A stretch of 25,577 bases of DNA from JAEUPI01 sp035764445. Lineage in GTDB: Bacteria; Pseudomonadota; Gammaproteobacteria; Burkholderiales; Burkholderiaceae_C. The notes under the pieces are model-generated. The model made no database searches, was not told the origin of the DNA, and saw only the letters and a list, made by a program, of their open reading frames with translations. This document shows positions 1-6,796 of this stretch, piece after piece. Each line of letters opens with the position of its first letter. Positions within the stretch are counted from its first letter, which is position 1. The translations under genes and the position numbers were made by a program. The stretch is taken from contig DASTZF010000244.1 of NCBI GenBank assembly GCA_035764445.1, positions 1-25,577 of the forward strand. Reading direction: 5' to 3'.

Positions 1-42
1 GGTCAGCGCACGCCAGCCTCGCAGGCGCCACCAAGACCGCCG

Positions 43-171
43 CTACTTCTTGGACGGAGGCTGGGCTGCTGCACTGTCCGTTGGCATTGAGCCGCCGACT
101 ACCGGCTTGGTTGGGACCGAAACCCTCTTGGGCTTCTTCAACTCCTTGTTGCCGCGCCGACCTTTGGTCAT
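43..171 (-). CDS. Conserved 42-residue basic small protein
   Basis: The reading frame stays open further upstream, but I choose the internal ATG at 171. A good ribosome binding site (GAGGTG) lies a few bases before it, and the peptide from there begins MTKGRRGNKELKKPK, which resembles a family of very small proteobacterial proteins of the MxKGxxGNKExKKPK type as I remember them. The N-terminal half is lysine/arginine-rich; the C-terminal half is rich in Pro, Ser and Ala. No function is known to me. It lies 44 bases downstream of the membrane-anchored gene on the same strand, so the two could be cotranscribed. Base composition is ordinary for the region. Confidence 0.6.
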   Translation of the reverse strand: MTKGRRGNKELKKPKRVSVPTKPVVGGSMPTDSAAAQPPSKK

Positions 172-215
172 AGGCACCTCGCTGATTTCACTTGTCTCGA
201 CTGCGTTGGGCCAAG

Positions 216-569
216 CTAACTTCCCGTCAGTAGCGCCGCACACGCCCTGGCCACGGCCGACACGCGCTCGGGCGATGGGGTACCCGGCACGGTTGCCCAG
301 CCACCCTTTTCAACGAAGTCGCTCTGCGCCCACGTATCTGTCTTCTTGAGCATGGCCAGATTGCTCGAGGCGTCGCCTGCGTGCTGGAACTTGTCGACGC
401 ACACGGGTGCGAGCGCCGCCACGGCCGCCTCGCTCGCTCGCAACGCGGCCGCCGTTTCGGCTTTGCCACCGGTGGTCCATCCACCCCAGGCGAATCCGAC
501 GACGGCCAAAGCGATTGCTCCGGCCGCGACGCCCCAAAGGGCGGGCTTGGTTTCAACGGGAATATTCAT
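216..569 (-). CDS. Small membrane-anchored hypothetical protein
   Basis: This 117-residue protein starts MNIPVETKPALWG and has one hydrophobic segment at about residues 9-29 (rich in Gly, Ala and Val) followed by a soluble alanine-rich domain, so it is probably anchored in the inner membrane with the rest in the periplasm. The soluble part has two cysteines, one near residue 57 in an APVCVDKF context and one near residue 109 in ARACAALL, which could pair. It looks like a conserved hypothetical family of proteobacteria, but I know no function. It is followed on the same strand by the 42-residue protein. There is no sign of damage, in contrast to the neighbouring genes. Confidence 0.65.
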   Translation of the reverse strand: MNIPVETKPALWGVAAGAIALAVVGFAWGGWTTGGKAETAAALRASEAAVAALAPVCVDKFQHAGDASSNLAMLKKTDTWAQSDFVEKGGWATVPGTPSPERVSAVARACAALLTGS

Positions 570-893
570 GATTACCCTTCAATGAGCCTCAATGCGTCCG
601 GCAAGGGCGCCGGGCACGGCCTGTCATGCCCCAGAAAAGGTGAACCTATACCGAAGGCCACTCACCGTCTGTCTGCTACTGCACACTGTCGATTGCACGA
701 GCGATGCCCGTGCACAGCGCGGCGTTGCGCGCGCGACCCTGGCGATTGGCGATCCGTTGTAGAGCCCGCACGGACGAAGCCTGTGCGCTGGCAGACCAAG
801 GCGTCTTTGTGCGGTACCGAACATGGGTGTACGCTCGTCGTGGCGCCGCGTGGCGAGACCCTGTCTGCGCGTCGTTCGCCTGGTGTCCTTCCT
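570..893. other. Intergenic stretch with no recognisable gene
   Basis: The stretch runs from the start of the membrane-anchored gene to the start of the truncated Crp-like gene. Open frames exist in several registers, but none shows a family motif or a credible ribosome binding site. It may hold the promoter of the minus-strand small genes near its left end. I see nothing else. Confidence 0.4.
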
Positions 894-1274
894 ATGCCGA
901 TCCGAAGGGCCTCGATGGCCGCCGCTCACGATCCCAGGAAGAATCAACTGCTGGCCGCGCTACCGGCGGCTGACTTGCAGCGTTGGCTGCCACAACTCGA
1001 GCCGGTGACGATGCCATTGGGCCATGTGCTCTACGAATCGGGGCGCACGCTGAGCCACGTCTACTTTCCGACCACCGCCATCGTCTCCTTGCTCTACGTG
1101 CTGGAAGACGGCGCGTCGGCCGAAATCGCAGTGGTCGGAGCTGAAGGCATCGTTGGGATCTCGCTGTTCATGGGCGGCGAATCCACACCCAGCCGGGCGG
1201 TCGTGCAAAGCGCGGGCGAGGCACTGCGCCTGAAGTTGAGATCGGTCATTGGCGCGGCGACTCATGGTCCGTGA
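894..1274 (+). pseudogene. Crp/Fnr-family regulator, truncated (N-terminal half only)
   Basis: The product from the ATG at 894 (or 915) reads like the N-terminal sensor half of an atypical Crp/Fnr regulator: a leader ending NQLLAALPAADLQRWLPQLE, then the cyclic-nucleotide-binding beta-roll with GHVLYESGRTLSHVYFP, SLLYVLEDGASAEIAVVG and EGIVGISLFMGGESTPSRAVV. Similarity stops after GEALRLK at about position 1233, and the frame runs into unrelated residues and a stop at 1274. Family members continue for roughly 100 more residues with a dimerisation helix and a winged helix-turn-helix, neither of which is found downstream. Without a DNA-binding domain it cannot act as a normal regulator. The frame is open well upstream, but that extension lacks family character. 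Confidence 0.75.
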
Positions 1275-1431
1275 GGAAAGACGAGCGCGTGCCTCCCGCC
1301 AGGAGCGTGCCGCAGACCGCGCGCAGCGATGGTGGGCTTGCGCACAGACACAGAAAGGCGTGTGGGTCCAAACTTGCGGTGCATCGGCGGCAAGGAGTTG
1401 CACATAACGACCAAACAGAACGAACAACCCC
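1275..1431. other. Unassigned junction after the truncated regulator
   Basis: No family could be recognised in any frame. This is where the helix-turn-helix part of the Crp-like gene would be expected, so it marks a deletion or rearrangement breakpoint. Confidence 0.35.
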
Positions 1432-1775
1432 GATGGCCTTCGTTATCACTACAACGGTTACCGGTATGACAAGTGGCAGATGCGGTGACCTATGCGAGGC
1501 TGATGTGCGACAGGCCATGGCAAGCCGATGTCGGCGGCTCGTTCGTAGCGGGCAAACGGCTCGCTCCTGCGACCGATGCGGAACATGAGCTGATGGCTTC
1601 GCTGGATATTCGCCTCGACGACGGTGCGTACCGATACCGTGGCTGCCGCTACGCAAGTCTGTCGGACGCCGCGAGCTACGCGAGACGGAAGCCGCCGCGC
1701 GATGAGGACTGCCCGTGGTCGAGCGACGATTCTCGATGCGCTACGAGTCCAAGTCCAAGGCGACCAGCCGCCTGA
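1432..1775 (+). pseudogene. Frameshifted small protein with a duplicated YRYxxLxDAxxYAR motif
   Basis: Two frames must be joined. From 1432 one frame reads DGLRYHYNGYRYDKW and then stops at 1486-1488. From 1473 a second frame reads VADAVTYARLMCDRPWQAD and later DGAYRYRGCRYASLSDAASYARRK. Restoring one base near 1473 would give GYRYDKLADAVTYAR, so a one-base deletion explains the break. The joined product would carry the same unit twice, (G)xRYxxLxDAxxYAR, about 75 residues apart. It resembles a small conserved protein of betaproteobacteria of unknown function. The N-terminus cannot be found: an in-frame stop at 1405-1407 precedes it. The tail overlaps the DUF1840 start. The GTG at 1473 could allow a shortened product. 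Confidence 0.55.
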
Positions 1776-2065
1776 CCCTGATCGGTGCGCGCGGCGAACA
1801 GTTGCTGCGCATCATCGGCATGGAGCCGTCGGCCGCCGGCATCATCGCGCCGGCAGCCATGCCGGCAGCGATGGTGGCAATCGCCAGCGCGATCGAGCAA
1901 GAGGATGTGCAAGCGCAGCGTCGACCGGCCAACGACGCGCTCCTCGGCGATGGCCACAATGCTGCGATTGGCCAAGGCGTGACGCTGCGACAGTGTGCAT
2001 GGCCGTTTGTCGAGATGATGAAGCGGGCCCATCGCCACGGCGAAGCCATCGTCTGGGGCGCCTGA
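1736..2065 (+). CDS. DUF1840 family protein
   Basis: The 109-residue product starts MRYESKSKATSRLTL and ends AHRHGEAIVWGA. It matches my memory of DUF1840: an N-terminal strand pair (F-K-S-K-A type), a GxQLLRxIGxxPxxxGIIxPAxMPAAMxAI block in the middle, and a C-terminal WPxxEMxKRAHxxxxxIVWG block. Length agrees with the family (about 105-115 residues), so it appears complete. A GTG at 1715 would add seven residues; I prefer the ATG because family members begin at that point. The function of the family is unknown. The ribosome binding site is weak and both neighbours are pseudogenes, so expression is uncertain. Confidence 0.7.
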   Translation: MRYESKSKATSRLTLIGARGEQLLRIIGMEPSAAGIIAPAAMPAAMVAIASAIEQEDVQAQRRPANDALLGDGHNAAIGQGVTLRQCAWPFVEMMKRAHRHGEAIVWGA

Positions 2066-2104
2066 TCGGCATCGCAATGTGCCATCGGGCCGCCAAACAC
2101 GAAC

Positions 2105-2197
2105 GTATCCTGCACCGAACACAACGCTAGGCTCCCGCGAGACAACACCATTGCCAACCATCACAGTACCCTGCACCACACACACGACCATAGGTTC
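2105..2197. repeat. Imperfect tandem direct repeat, about 61-bp period
   Basis: Two related stretches of about 32 bases start at about 2105 and 2166. Both read GTAYCCTGCACC, then an ACACA-rich stretch, then TAGGYTCC. The second copy ends a few bases before the ATG at 2203. No function can be assigned. Confidence 0.45.
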
Positions 2198-2202
2198 CAG
2201 CA

Positions 2203-2421
2203 TGCAGCGCTGCGCGAAGTGCGGACGCGTGACGTTTGGCCATCTGTGCAACGAGCATCGCAGCCGAAGCCAGGCCAGTCGGTCGGGCGCTCTGGCCTGG
2301 GGTGAAATGCCTACGTTGCAGTGCGCCCATCCACCGGATCAGACGACGTTGGGTCGATCGGCTGATCTGCCTAGCTCATACCGGTCTTCCGCTATCGGTG
2401 CTCGAACCCATTGCGGATAGG
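2203..2421 (+). CDS. Possible small zinc-finger-like protein (doubtful)
   Basis: From the ATG at 2203 the frame encodes MQRCAKCGRVTFGHLCNEHR, a plausible zinc-binding knuckle (Cys-x2-Cys, then Cys-x2-His), followed by about 50 residues of low-character sequence that overlaps the zinc-ribbon pseudogene in another frame. Only the first 20 or so residues look protein-like. It may be a short gene whose end is lost, or chance. Confidence 0.25.
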
Positions 2422-2433
2422 ACGGAAATCGGC
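2302..2433 (+). pseudogene. Zinc-ribbon protein remnant, multiply mutated
   Basis: From a GTG at 2302 one frame gives KCLRCSAPIHRIRRRWVDR, a Cys-x2-Cys knuckle followed by a basic helix. The next frame, from about 2378, gives IPVFRYRCSNP. A third frame, from 2412, gives CG-stop-DGN, where the TAG at 2418-2420 replaces what I would expect to be a tryptophan codon. Together these rebuild a four-cysteine zinc ribbon typical of small uncharacterised proteins (CxxC, basic helix, RYRCSNPxCGWxG). At least two frameshifts and one nonsense mutation are needed, so the gene is dead. Confidence 0.5.
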
Positions 2434-2496
2434 GTCCCTGCTGATCGGCTGTGCGCACCGCGGTGCAGCTGGTATCGACTACGTGGCCGCAAGGGG

Positions 2497-2627
2497 GTGT
2501 TCGGCGCGACCATGCTGCTCCTGTACGGAGTTTCTTCGCTGCACCACGCACTACCGGTCGGCCGCGCCAAGGCACTGTTCAACCGCCTCTGGACCACGCA
2601 GCTATCTACCTCTTCATCGCCGGCAGC
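2497..2627 (+). pseudogene. Hemolysin III (HlyIII/YqfA-type) family fragment, frameshifted
   Basis: One frame reads VFGATMLLLYGVSSLHHALPVGRAKALFNRL and a second, starting at 2589, continues LDHAAIYLFIAGS. Together they match the early transmembrane core of the hemolysin III/PAQR-like family, where the SxLYH and LDHxxIYxxIAGxYTP motifs are characteristic. An indel next to position 2588 breaks the frame. The amino-terminal helix and everything after IAGS (about two thirds of a normal protein of roughly 210 residues) are missing. The 102-bp repeat starts about 25 bases after the fragment ends, which suggests the repeat or a deletion beside it cut the gene. Confidence 0.65.
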
Positions 2628-2652
2628 GTTGCGTCTACGGACGAAAGGCAGG

Positions 2653-2754
2653 TTCCGAGATCAGAGCGGACACTGGCGTGGCGAAGTGTTGAACGACTGC
2701 TCTCGGCATCAGCCGTCGTTCAGTTGATCGCGCCCAAGCGTCCGAGATCAGTCT
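2653..2754. repeat. 102-bp dispersed repeat, copy 1
   Basis: It aligns without gaps to 6864-6965, with 80 of 102 positions identical by manual count; similarity may start about ten bases earlier. It contains an inverted repeat, GAACGAC (2691-2697) and GTCGTTC (2715-2721), and the octamer CCGAGATC near both ends (2655-2662 and 2742-2749). It lies between the hemolysin III fragment and the AraC regulator gene. Confidence 0.8.
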
Positions 2755-2871
2755 CAACCGGCCGCCCGCTCGCATCGAGCGTCGACGAGTGGCCGTTTGC
2801 AGACTGTCAATAACGAGCGGTCCAGTCAAGCAGAGGCGGACATCGTGCCTGATCAAAGCCGAGCGGGACGA

Positions 2872-3777
2872 CTACTGCATCCGCGCATACTGCCCCGGTG
2901 GCTGCCCGACGTGCCGGCTGAATGCCGTGCTGAACGTGCTGGCAGACCCATAGCCAACCCGCTCGGCGACCTCGGCGATCGCCAGCTCCGTGTGCCGAAG
3001 CAAGTCCTTAGCGATGGCTATCCGCCAGGCCATCAGGTACTCCATCGGAGGCAGACCGACGGCGCGAGCGAATCGATCGAAGAACGCCGAACGCGATAGC
3101 GCGCTCTTTCGCGCCAACTGCTCCACCGTCCAAGCCCGCGCGGGGTCGCCGTGCATGCTCCGAAACGCGGCGGCCAGACGCCTGTCAGCCAAGCCGCGCA
3201 ACAGTCCGGGCGCCGCTGGTCCACCCGTTGCGCCCCGTAGAGCTTCGATGAGCAGCACTTCCACCAGGCGGGTGAGTATCAGCTCGCGCCCAGCCTTGCG
3301 CTCCAGAGACTCTTCGCGCACGAGCCCGACCAGCGTGGGAAGTCTCTCTGAGCCGCGAACATGAACAACCGCGGGTAGCAGCGAAACGAGCAACGCAGAG
3401 TCGGGCGAATCGAACTCGAAGTACCCACCAAGCATTCGCACGTCGGGGCGTCCGCCACGGGTGCCGTGCCTCACTTCGCCACCGGATGTATTGGTTGCCG
3501 CAGCGCGCGCATCGATGTGAACAGGTGTCCCTGGCTCGAGGCTCGTCATGGTGAAACCCGGGGTCGCCGGCAGTAGTACGAAATCGCCGCTTGCCAGCGA
3601 CAGGGGCTGCTGCCCGTCGACCGCGAGCAGGCAGCTGCCCTCGAGCACGACGCAGAAGCTCGGCTGACCGAACCGCGAATACCGCACGGCCCACTGACCC
3701 GCGCCGCTGATCACCTTTGAGAACACCGTTCGCGGCCGCAGCAGCGCGATCACTTGCGAGAGCGGATCAACGGTCAT
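2872..3777 (-). CDS. AraC-family regulator with N-terminal cupin domain
   Basis: The ATG at 3777 gives 301 residues starting MTVDPLSQVIALLRPRTVFSKV, the usual start of cupin_6-type AraC regulators; an earlier ATG at 3858 would run close to the divergent gene. Residues about 5-180 form the cupin-like ligand domain (VVLEGSCLLAVDG, GDFVLLPATPGF). Residues about 195-300 form the double helix-turn-helix (WTVEQLARKSALSRSAFFDRF, then IAEVAERVGYGSASTFSTAFSRHVGQPPGQY). It appears complete. It is transcribed away from an SDR gene across a 98-base gap, the usual arrangement for a regulator and its target. The ligand is unknown, but an aldehyde or ketone handled by the SDR is a fair guess. Confidence 0.9.
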   Translation of the reverse strand: MTVDPLSQVIALLRPRTVFSKVISGAGQWAVRYSRFGQPSFCVVLEGSCLLAVDGQQPLSLASGDFVLLPATPGFTMTSLEPGTPVHIDARAAATNTSGGEVRHGTRGGRPDVRMLGGYFEFDSPDSALLVSLLPAVVHVRGSERLPTLVGLVREESLERKAGRELILTRLVEVLLIEALRGATGGPAAPGLLRGLADRRLAAAFRSMHGDPARAWTVEQLARKSALSRSAFFDRFARAVGLPPMEYLMAWRIAIAKDLLRHTELAIAEVAERVGYGSASTFSTAFSRHVGQPPGQYARMQ

Positions 3778-3875
3778 GTCTGGACTATTGCAAACATCTG
3801 ACGGATACCTGATTGTAGATCGTCCTGCCATACACCGGTAACGTAAGGCCTTCATCACCCATTGAAGGGACCACC

Positions 3876-4625
3876 ATGAACACCGTCTTGATCACCGGCT
3901 GCTCATCCGGCTACGGCTTGGCGACCGCCCGCCACTTCCACGCCCAGGGCTGGAGCGTGATCGCAACCATGCGCAAGCCGCGGGCTGACCTCTTCCCCGA
4001 CTCACCCCGCATGCGTGTGCTCGCGCTCGACGTGACGAACCCTTCGAGCATCGCCGCCGCACTCGAGATGAGCGGGCCGATCGACGTGCTGGTAAACAAC
4101 GCCGGCATCGGGCTGTTCGGCGCATTCGAGGCAACGCCAATGGCGACCACACGCGAGCTTTTCGAGACCAACACTTTCGGCGTGATGGCGATGACGCAGG
4201 CCGTGCTTCCGCAGTTCCGCAGTCGGAGGTCTGGCATGATCGTGAACGTGACCTCCAGCGCAACGCTGGCGCCGATGCCGATGGTCGCGGTCTACACGGC
4301 GAGCAAGATGGCCGTCGAGGGTTTTACGGCGTCGCTCGCGCACGAGCTCGCTGCGTTTCAGCTCAAGGTGAAGTTGGTCGAGCCGGGATATGCGCCCACG
4401 ACGCGCTTCACAGAGAACGGCGGCCAGCGGATGCAGGGCCTGATCCCCGAACCGTACGCACCGTTTGCCCAATCCATCTTCGCGGCACTGGCGCAACCCG
4501 CGGAATTGACCACCGAGGCCGACGTCGCCGAGGCGGTGTGGCGCGCAGCGAATGACAGGTCCGGGCAATTGCGGTTTCCCGCAGGGGCGGATGCAATCGC
4601 ACTGGCCGGACGGGTGTTGTCGTGA
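3876..4625 (+). CDS. Short-chain dehydrogenase/reductase (SDR)
   Basis: The 249-residue protein is a classical SDR. It has the NAD(P)-binding TGCSSGYG at residues 7-14, NNAG at 74-77, the catalytic serine region VTSSAT near 127 and the YxxxK pair Tyr140/Lys144. Thr-Met-Arg-Lys after the second strand suggests a preference for NADPH (inference). AGGGA precedes the ATG at good spacing. The length is at the short end of the family but all motifs are present. It is divergent from the AraC gene, which probably controls it, and convergent with the second SDR gene across 29 bases. The sequence style, with little C-terminal substrate loop, does not tell the substrate. Confidence 0.9.
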   Translation: MNTVLITGCSSGYGLATARHFHAQGWSVIATMRKPRADLFPDSPRMRVLALDVTNPSSIAAALEMSGPIDVLVNNAGIGLFGAFEATPMATTRELFETNTFGVMAMTQAVLPQFRSRRSGMIVNVTSSATLAPMPMVAVYTASKMAVEGFTASLAHELAAFQLKVKLVEPGYAPTTRFTENGGQRMQGLIPEPYAPFAQSIFAALAQPAELTTEADVAEAVWRAANDRSGQLRFPAGADAIALAGRVLS

Positions 4626-4654
4626 GACGTGCCGCCGCCTAAACCAGAGCGCCC

Positions 4655-5437
4655 CTAGACCGTCGGAACGGTACCACCGTCGATCACGTGCTCCGAACCC
4701 GCAATTGAACCTGCACGCGGCGATACCAGGAAGGTGATCAGATCGGCGACTTCCTGCGGCTTGGCCGGCCGACCCAGCGGAATGCCACCGAGCGATTGCA
4801 TGATGATCCGCTTGCCACCCTCGTAGTCCGTGCTGGCCTGGGCCGCCAAGCGCTCGGCCAGCGCCACGGCGGCTTCGGTCTCGACCCAACCAGGCGAAAC
4901 GCTCAGCACGCGGACACCCTTTGGCGTCACCTCCTTCGACAGCGCCTTGCTGTAGTTTGACAGTGCCGCCTTGGCCGCAGCGTAGGCGATCGTCGACTCC
5001 GGCAGCGGCAGGACGCGCTGGATCGAGCTGACGTGGACGATCACGCCTGAGCCTTGGGCCAGCATGGCTGGCAATAGGGCGCGGTCGAGCCGCACGGCTG
5101 GCATCAGGTTCTGGTTCAGTTCCTTCGACCACTGCGCATCGTCCAGGGCCGCAAAGCCGCCGCCTGGTGCGCTCGAGCCGCCGAGCACGTTGACGAGAAT
5201 GTCGATGCCGCCCCATTGCTTGAGCACAGACTTCGCTACCTCGGCCGCGCCCTCAGCCGTGGAGAGGTCGGCCGCGATGTAGCGAACACCGTCCGTCGCA
5301 TGTGCTGGCACGGAGCGCGCCGTGGCGATGATCTGCACACCGGTTTCGTGCAATCCTTGCACGACCGCAGCGCCCACGCCTCTCGTACCGCCTGTGACCA
5401 GAGCGCGCCGGCCTGCCAGTTGAAGATCGAAGCTCAT
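4655..5437 (-). CDS. SDR family oxidoreductase (atypical N-V-L-G-G site)
   Basis: The 260-residue protein has TGGTRGVG at residues 15-22, a Ser137/Ser138 region (HVSSIQ), Tyr152-x3-Lys156 and the C-terminal FLxSxxAGxIxGxxxxIDGGTxPT ending common to 3-oxoacyl-ACP-reductase-like SDRs. The usual NNAG is replaced by NVLGG at 83-87, as in a known SDR subgroup. Its start overlaps the stop of the SnoaL-like gene in an ATGA arrangement, so the two are translationally coupled and likely act on the same substrate. It is only distantly similar to the SDR at 3876-4625, so it is not a recent duplicate. Confidence 0.9.
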   Translation of the reverse strand: MSFDLQLAGRRALVTGGTRGVGAAVVQGLHETGVQIIATARSVPAHATDGVRYIAADLSTAEGAAEVAKSVLKQWGGIDILVNVLGGSSAPGGGFAALDDAQWSKELNQNLMPAVRLDRALLPAMLAQGSGVIVHVSSIQRVLPLPESTIAYAAAKAALSNYSKALSKEVTPKGVRVLSVSPGWVETEAAVALAERLAAQASTDYEGGKRIIMQSLGGIPLGRPAKPQEVADLITFLVSPRAGSIAGSEHVIDGGTVPTV

Positions 5438-5766
5438 GTCGTGATCTCCAGCGACGCGATCAGGCCGCGCTCGAGGCGAAAGCGGTACCGAAGGTCGAGT
5501 GGGCTCCCGGGGAAGTTGCCGGCTACCCGGCTCATGACGACGTGAAAGCCGTCCTTCTGCTCCATTGCGAAGGGCTCACTCGTGTAGGTGTATGCGGCCG
5601 ACGCCGCAGCCTTCCACGCCTTGATGGCGTCGAGGCCGGTGTAGGTGTGGCCTTCGTCCTTCACGACGGCCTGCGTCGTGAAGCAGCGGGCGATGGCCTC
5701 GGTGCTGTGCTGGTCTGCGGCGAAGTACGCGGCAATCGGATCGGGGAGGGTCAGGGTGGTCGTCAT
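5434..5766 (-). CDS. SnoaL-like / NTF2-fold protein
   Basis: The 110-residue protein has the outline of a SnoaL-like NTF2-fold domain: an N-terminal helix with IAAYFAADQHSTEAIARCF, the strand VVKDEGHTYTGLDAIKAW, and C-terminal strands with VVMSRVAGNFPGSPLDLRYRFRLERGLIASLEI. Members are isomerases, hydrolases or binding proteins for small ligands; annotation cannot go further. It is first in a two-gene operon with the downstream SDR (four-base overlap) and divergent from the LysR regulator across 97 bases. An AAGAGG ribosome binding site precedes the start. Confidence 0.85.
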   Translation of the reverse strand: MTTTLTLPDPIAAYFAADQHSTEAIARCFTTQAVVKDEGHTYTGLDAIKAWKAAASAAYTYTSEPFAMEQKDGFHVVMSRVAGNFPGSPLDLRYRFRLERGLIASLEITT

Positions 5767-5812
5767 GAGCGGCCTCTTGGAGGTGAGGCAGTCAGAATGC
5801 AGCCCTGGAATG

Positions 5813-5827
5813 GATTAGTGAATAATC
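5813..5827. promoter_or_regulatory. Putative LysR-type binding palindrome
   Basis: The sequence GATTAGTGAATAATC has perfect 5-bp arms (GATTA and TAATC) separated by five bases. It lies in the divergent gap between the SnoaL-like operon and the lysR gene, where LysR-type regulators bind T-N11-A palindromes. The surrounding 50 bases are strikingly AT-rich for this genome and probably hold both promoters. Confidence 0.55.
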
Positions 5828-5863
5828 TAGAATCTGATCGAGTTATGTAGAAATAGCAACACA

Positions 5864-6796
5864 ATGCGCGGGTCGGAGTTCGCCGAACTGAAGGCCTTTG
5901 CCGCGGTGGTCGAGCGGGCGAGCTTTGCGCGTGCCGCTGAACACCTGGGGCTTTCCCCCTCGGCGTTGAGTCAGACCATCCGCCAACTTGAAGCGCGGCT
6001 CGGGGTGCGGCTGTTGAACCGCACCACACGCAGCGTGGCGCCAACAGCAGCCGGGGCGCAGCTGCACGAGCGCATAGCTCCGCTGATCCGGGACATGGAC
6101 GAGGCCGTTGCCGAGGCCAGCGCTGCTGCTGGTCAGACCAGAGGAACGCTGCGAATCAACACTCTGGGTATTGCTGCCCGGCAGATCATCGCGCCGCGGC
6201 TCGGCCGGTTTCATCGTGCGCATCCCGGTGTGGTGCTAGACATCGTGGTCGACGACGCGCTGAGCGACATCGTCGCCGGTCGTTTCGACGCTGGTATCCG
6301 CGTCGGGGGACGGCTGGAGAAGGACATGATCGCAGTGCGCCTGACCTCGGACGTGAAAATGATCGCCGTGGCTTCGCCAGACTACCTGGCGCGTACCGGC
6401 ATACCGCGGGCACCCGCAGACCTGGGCGGCCACGCTTGCATCAACTGGCGTCTTCAAAATGACGGGCGGGTCTATCGCTGGGAATTCGAGAAGAAGGGCA
6501 GGCGGCTCGAGGTCGCCGCGGAAGGACCGTTGATCACCAATCAATCGGACATCGGCCTTGCAGCGGCTCTGCAAGGGCTGGGCATTCTCTACACCTTCGA
6601 CCGCGAACGCGTCGACCAGGATCTGGCCCAAGGACGGCTGACGCAGGTCCTCGCCGATTGGTCGATCACGAGGCCTGGGATCTTCCTTTACTACTCGAAC
6701 CGGCGCTACCCGCAGGCGGGACTGGGTGCTTTTATCGACTGTTTGTTGGATCGCGACCTACCCGCATCCAAGCGCGGGTCCAAGGCCGCCGTCTGA
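5864..6796 (+). CDS. LysR-family transcriptional regulator
   Basis: The 310-residue protein has an N-terminal winged helix-turn-helix at residues about 5-65 (ELKAFAAVVERASFARAAEHLGLSPSALSQTIRQLEARLGVRLLNRTTRSVAPT), a linker helix, and a type-2 periplasmic-binding-like effector domain from about 90 to 295 (GTLRINTLGIAARQIIAPRL, FDAGIRVGGRLEKDMIAVRLT, DIGLAAALQGLGI). It is closest in style to the regulators that govern neighbouring oxidoreductase genes (inference). Length is typical. The divergent SnoaL-like/SDR operon is the likely target. No clear ribosome binding site is seen before the ATG. Confidence 0.92.
   Translation: MRGSEFAELKAFAAVVERASFARAAEHLGLSPSALSQTIRQLEARLGVRLLNRTTRSVAPTAAGAQLHERIAPLIRDMDEAVAEASAAAGQTRGTLRINTLGIAARQIIAPRLGRFHRAHPGVVLDIVVDDALSDIVAGRFDAGIRVGGRLEKDMIAVRLTSDVKMIAVASPDYLARTGIPRAPADLGGHACINWRLQNDGRVYRWEFEKKGRRLEVAAEGPLITNQSDIGLAAALQGLGILYTFDRERVDQDLAQGRLTQVLADWSITRPGIFLYYSNRRYPQAGLGAFIDCLLDRDLPASKRGSKAAV

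Noticed and set aside
381..893. N-terminal extension of the Crp-like pseudogene
   Set aside because: The frame is open but the translation has no family character and covers the promoter region of the minus-strand small genes.
2689..2721. Integron attC site in the 102-bp repeat
   Set aside because: GTTGAAC resembles the GTTRRRY core, but the matching RYYYAAC arm and the L'/L'' pairing with an unpaired spacer are not found, and no integron integrase is present in the window.
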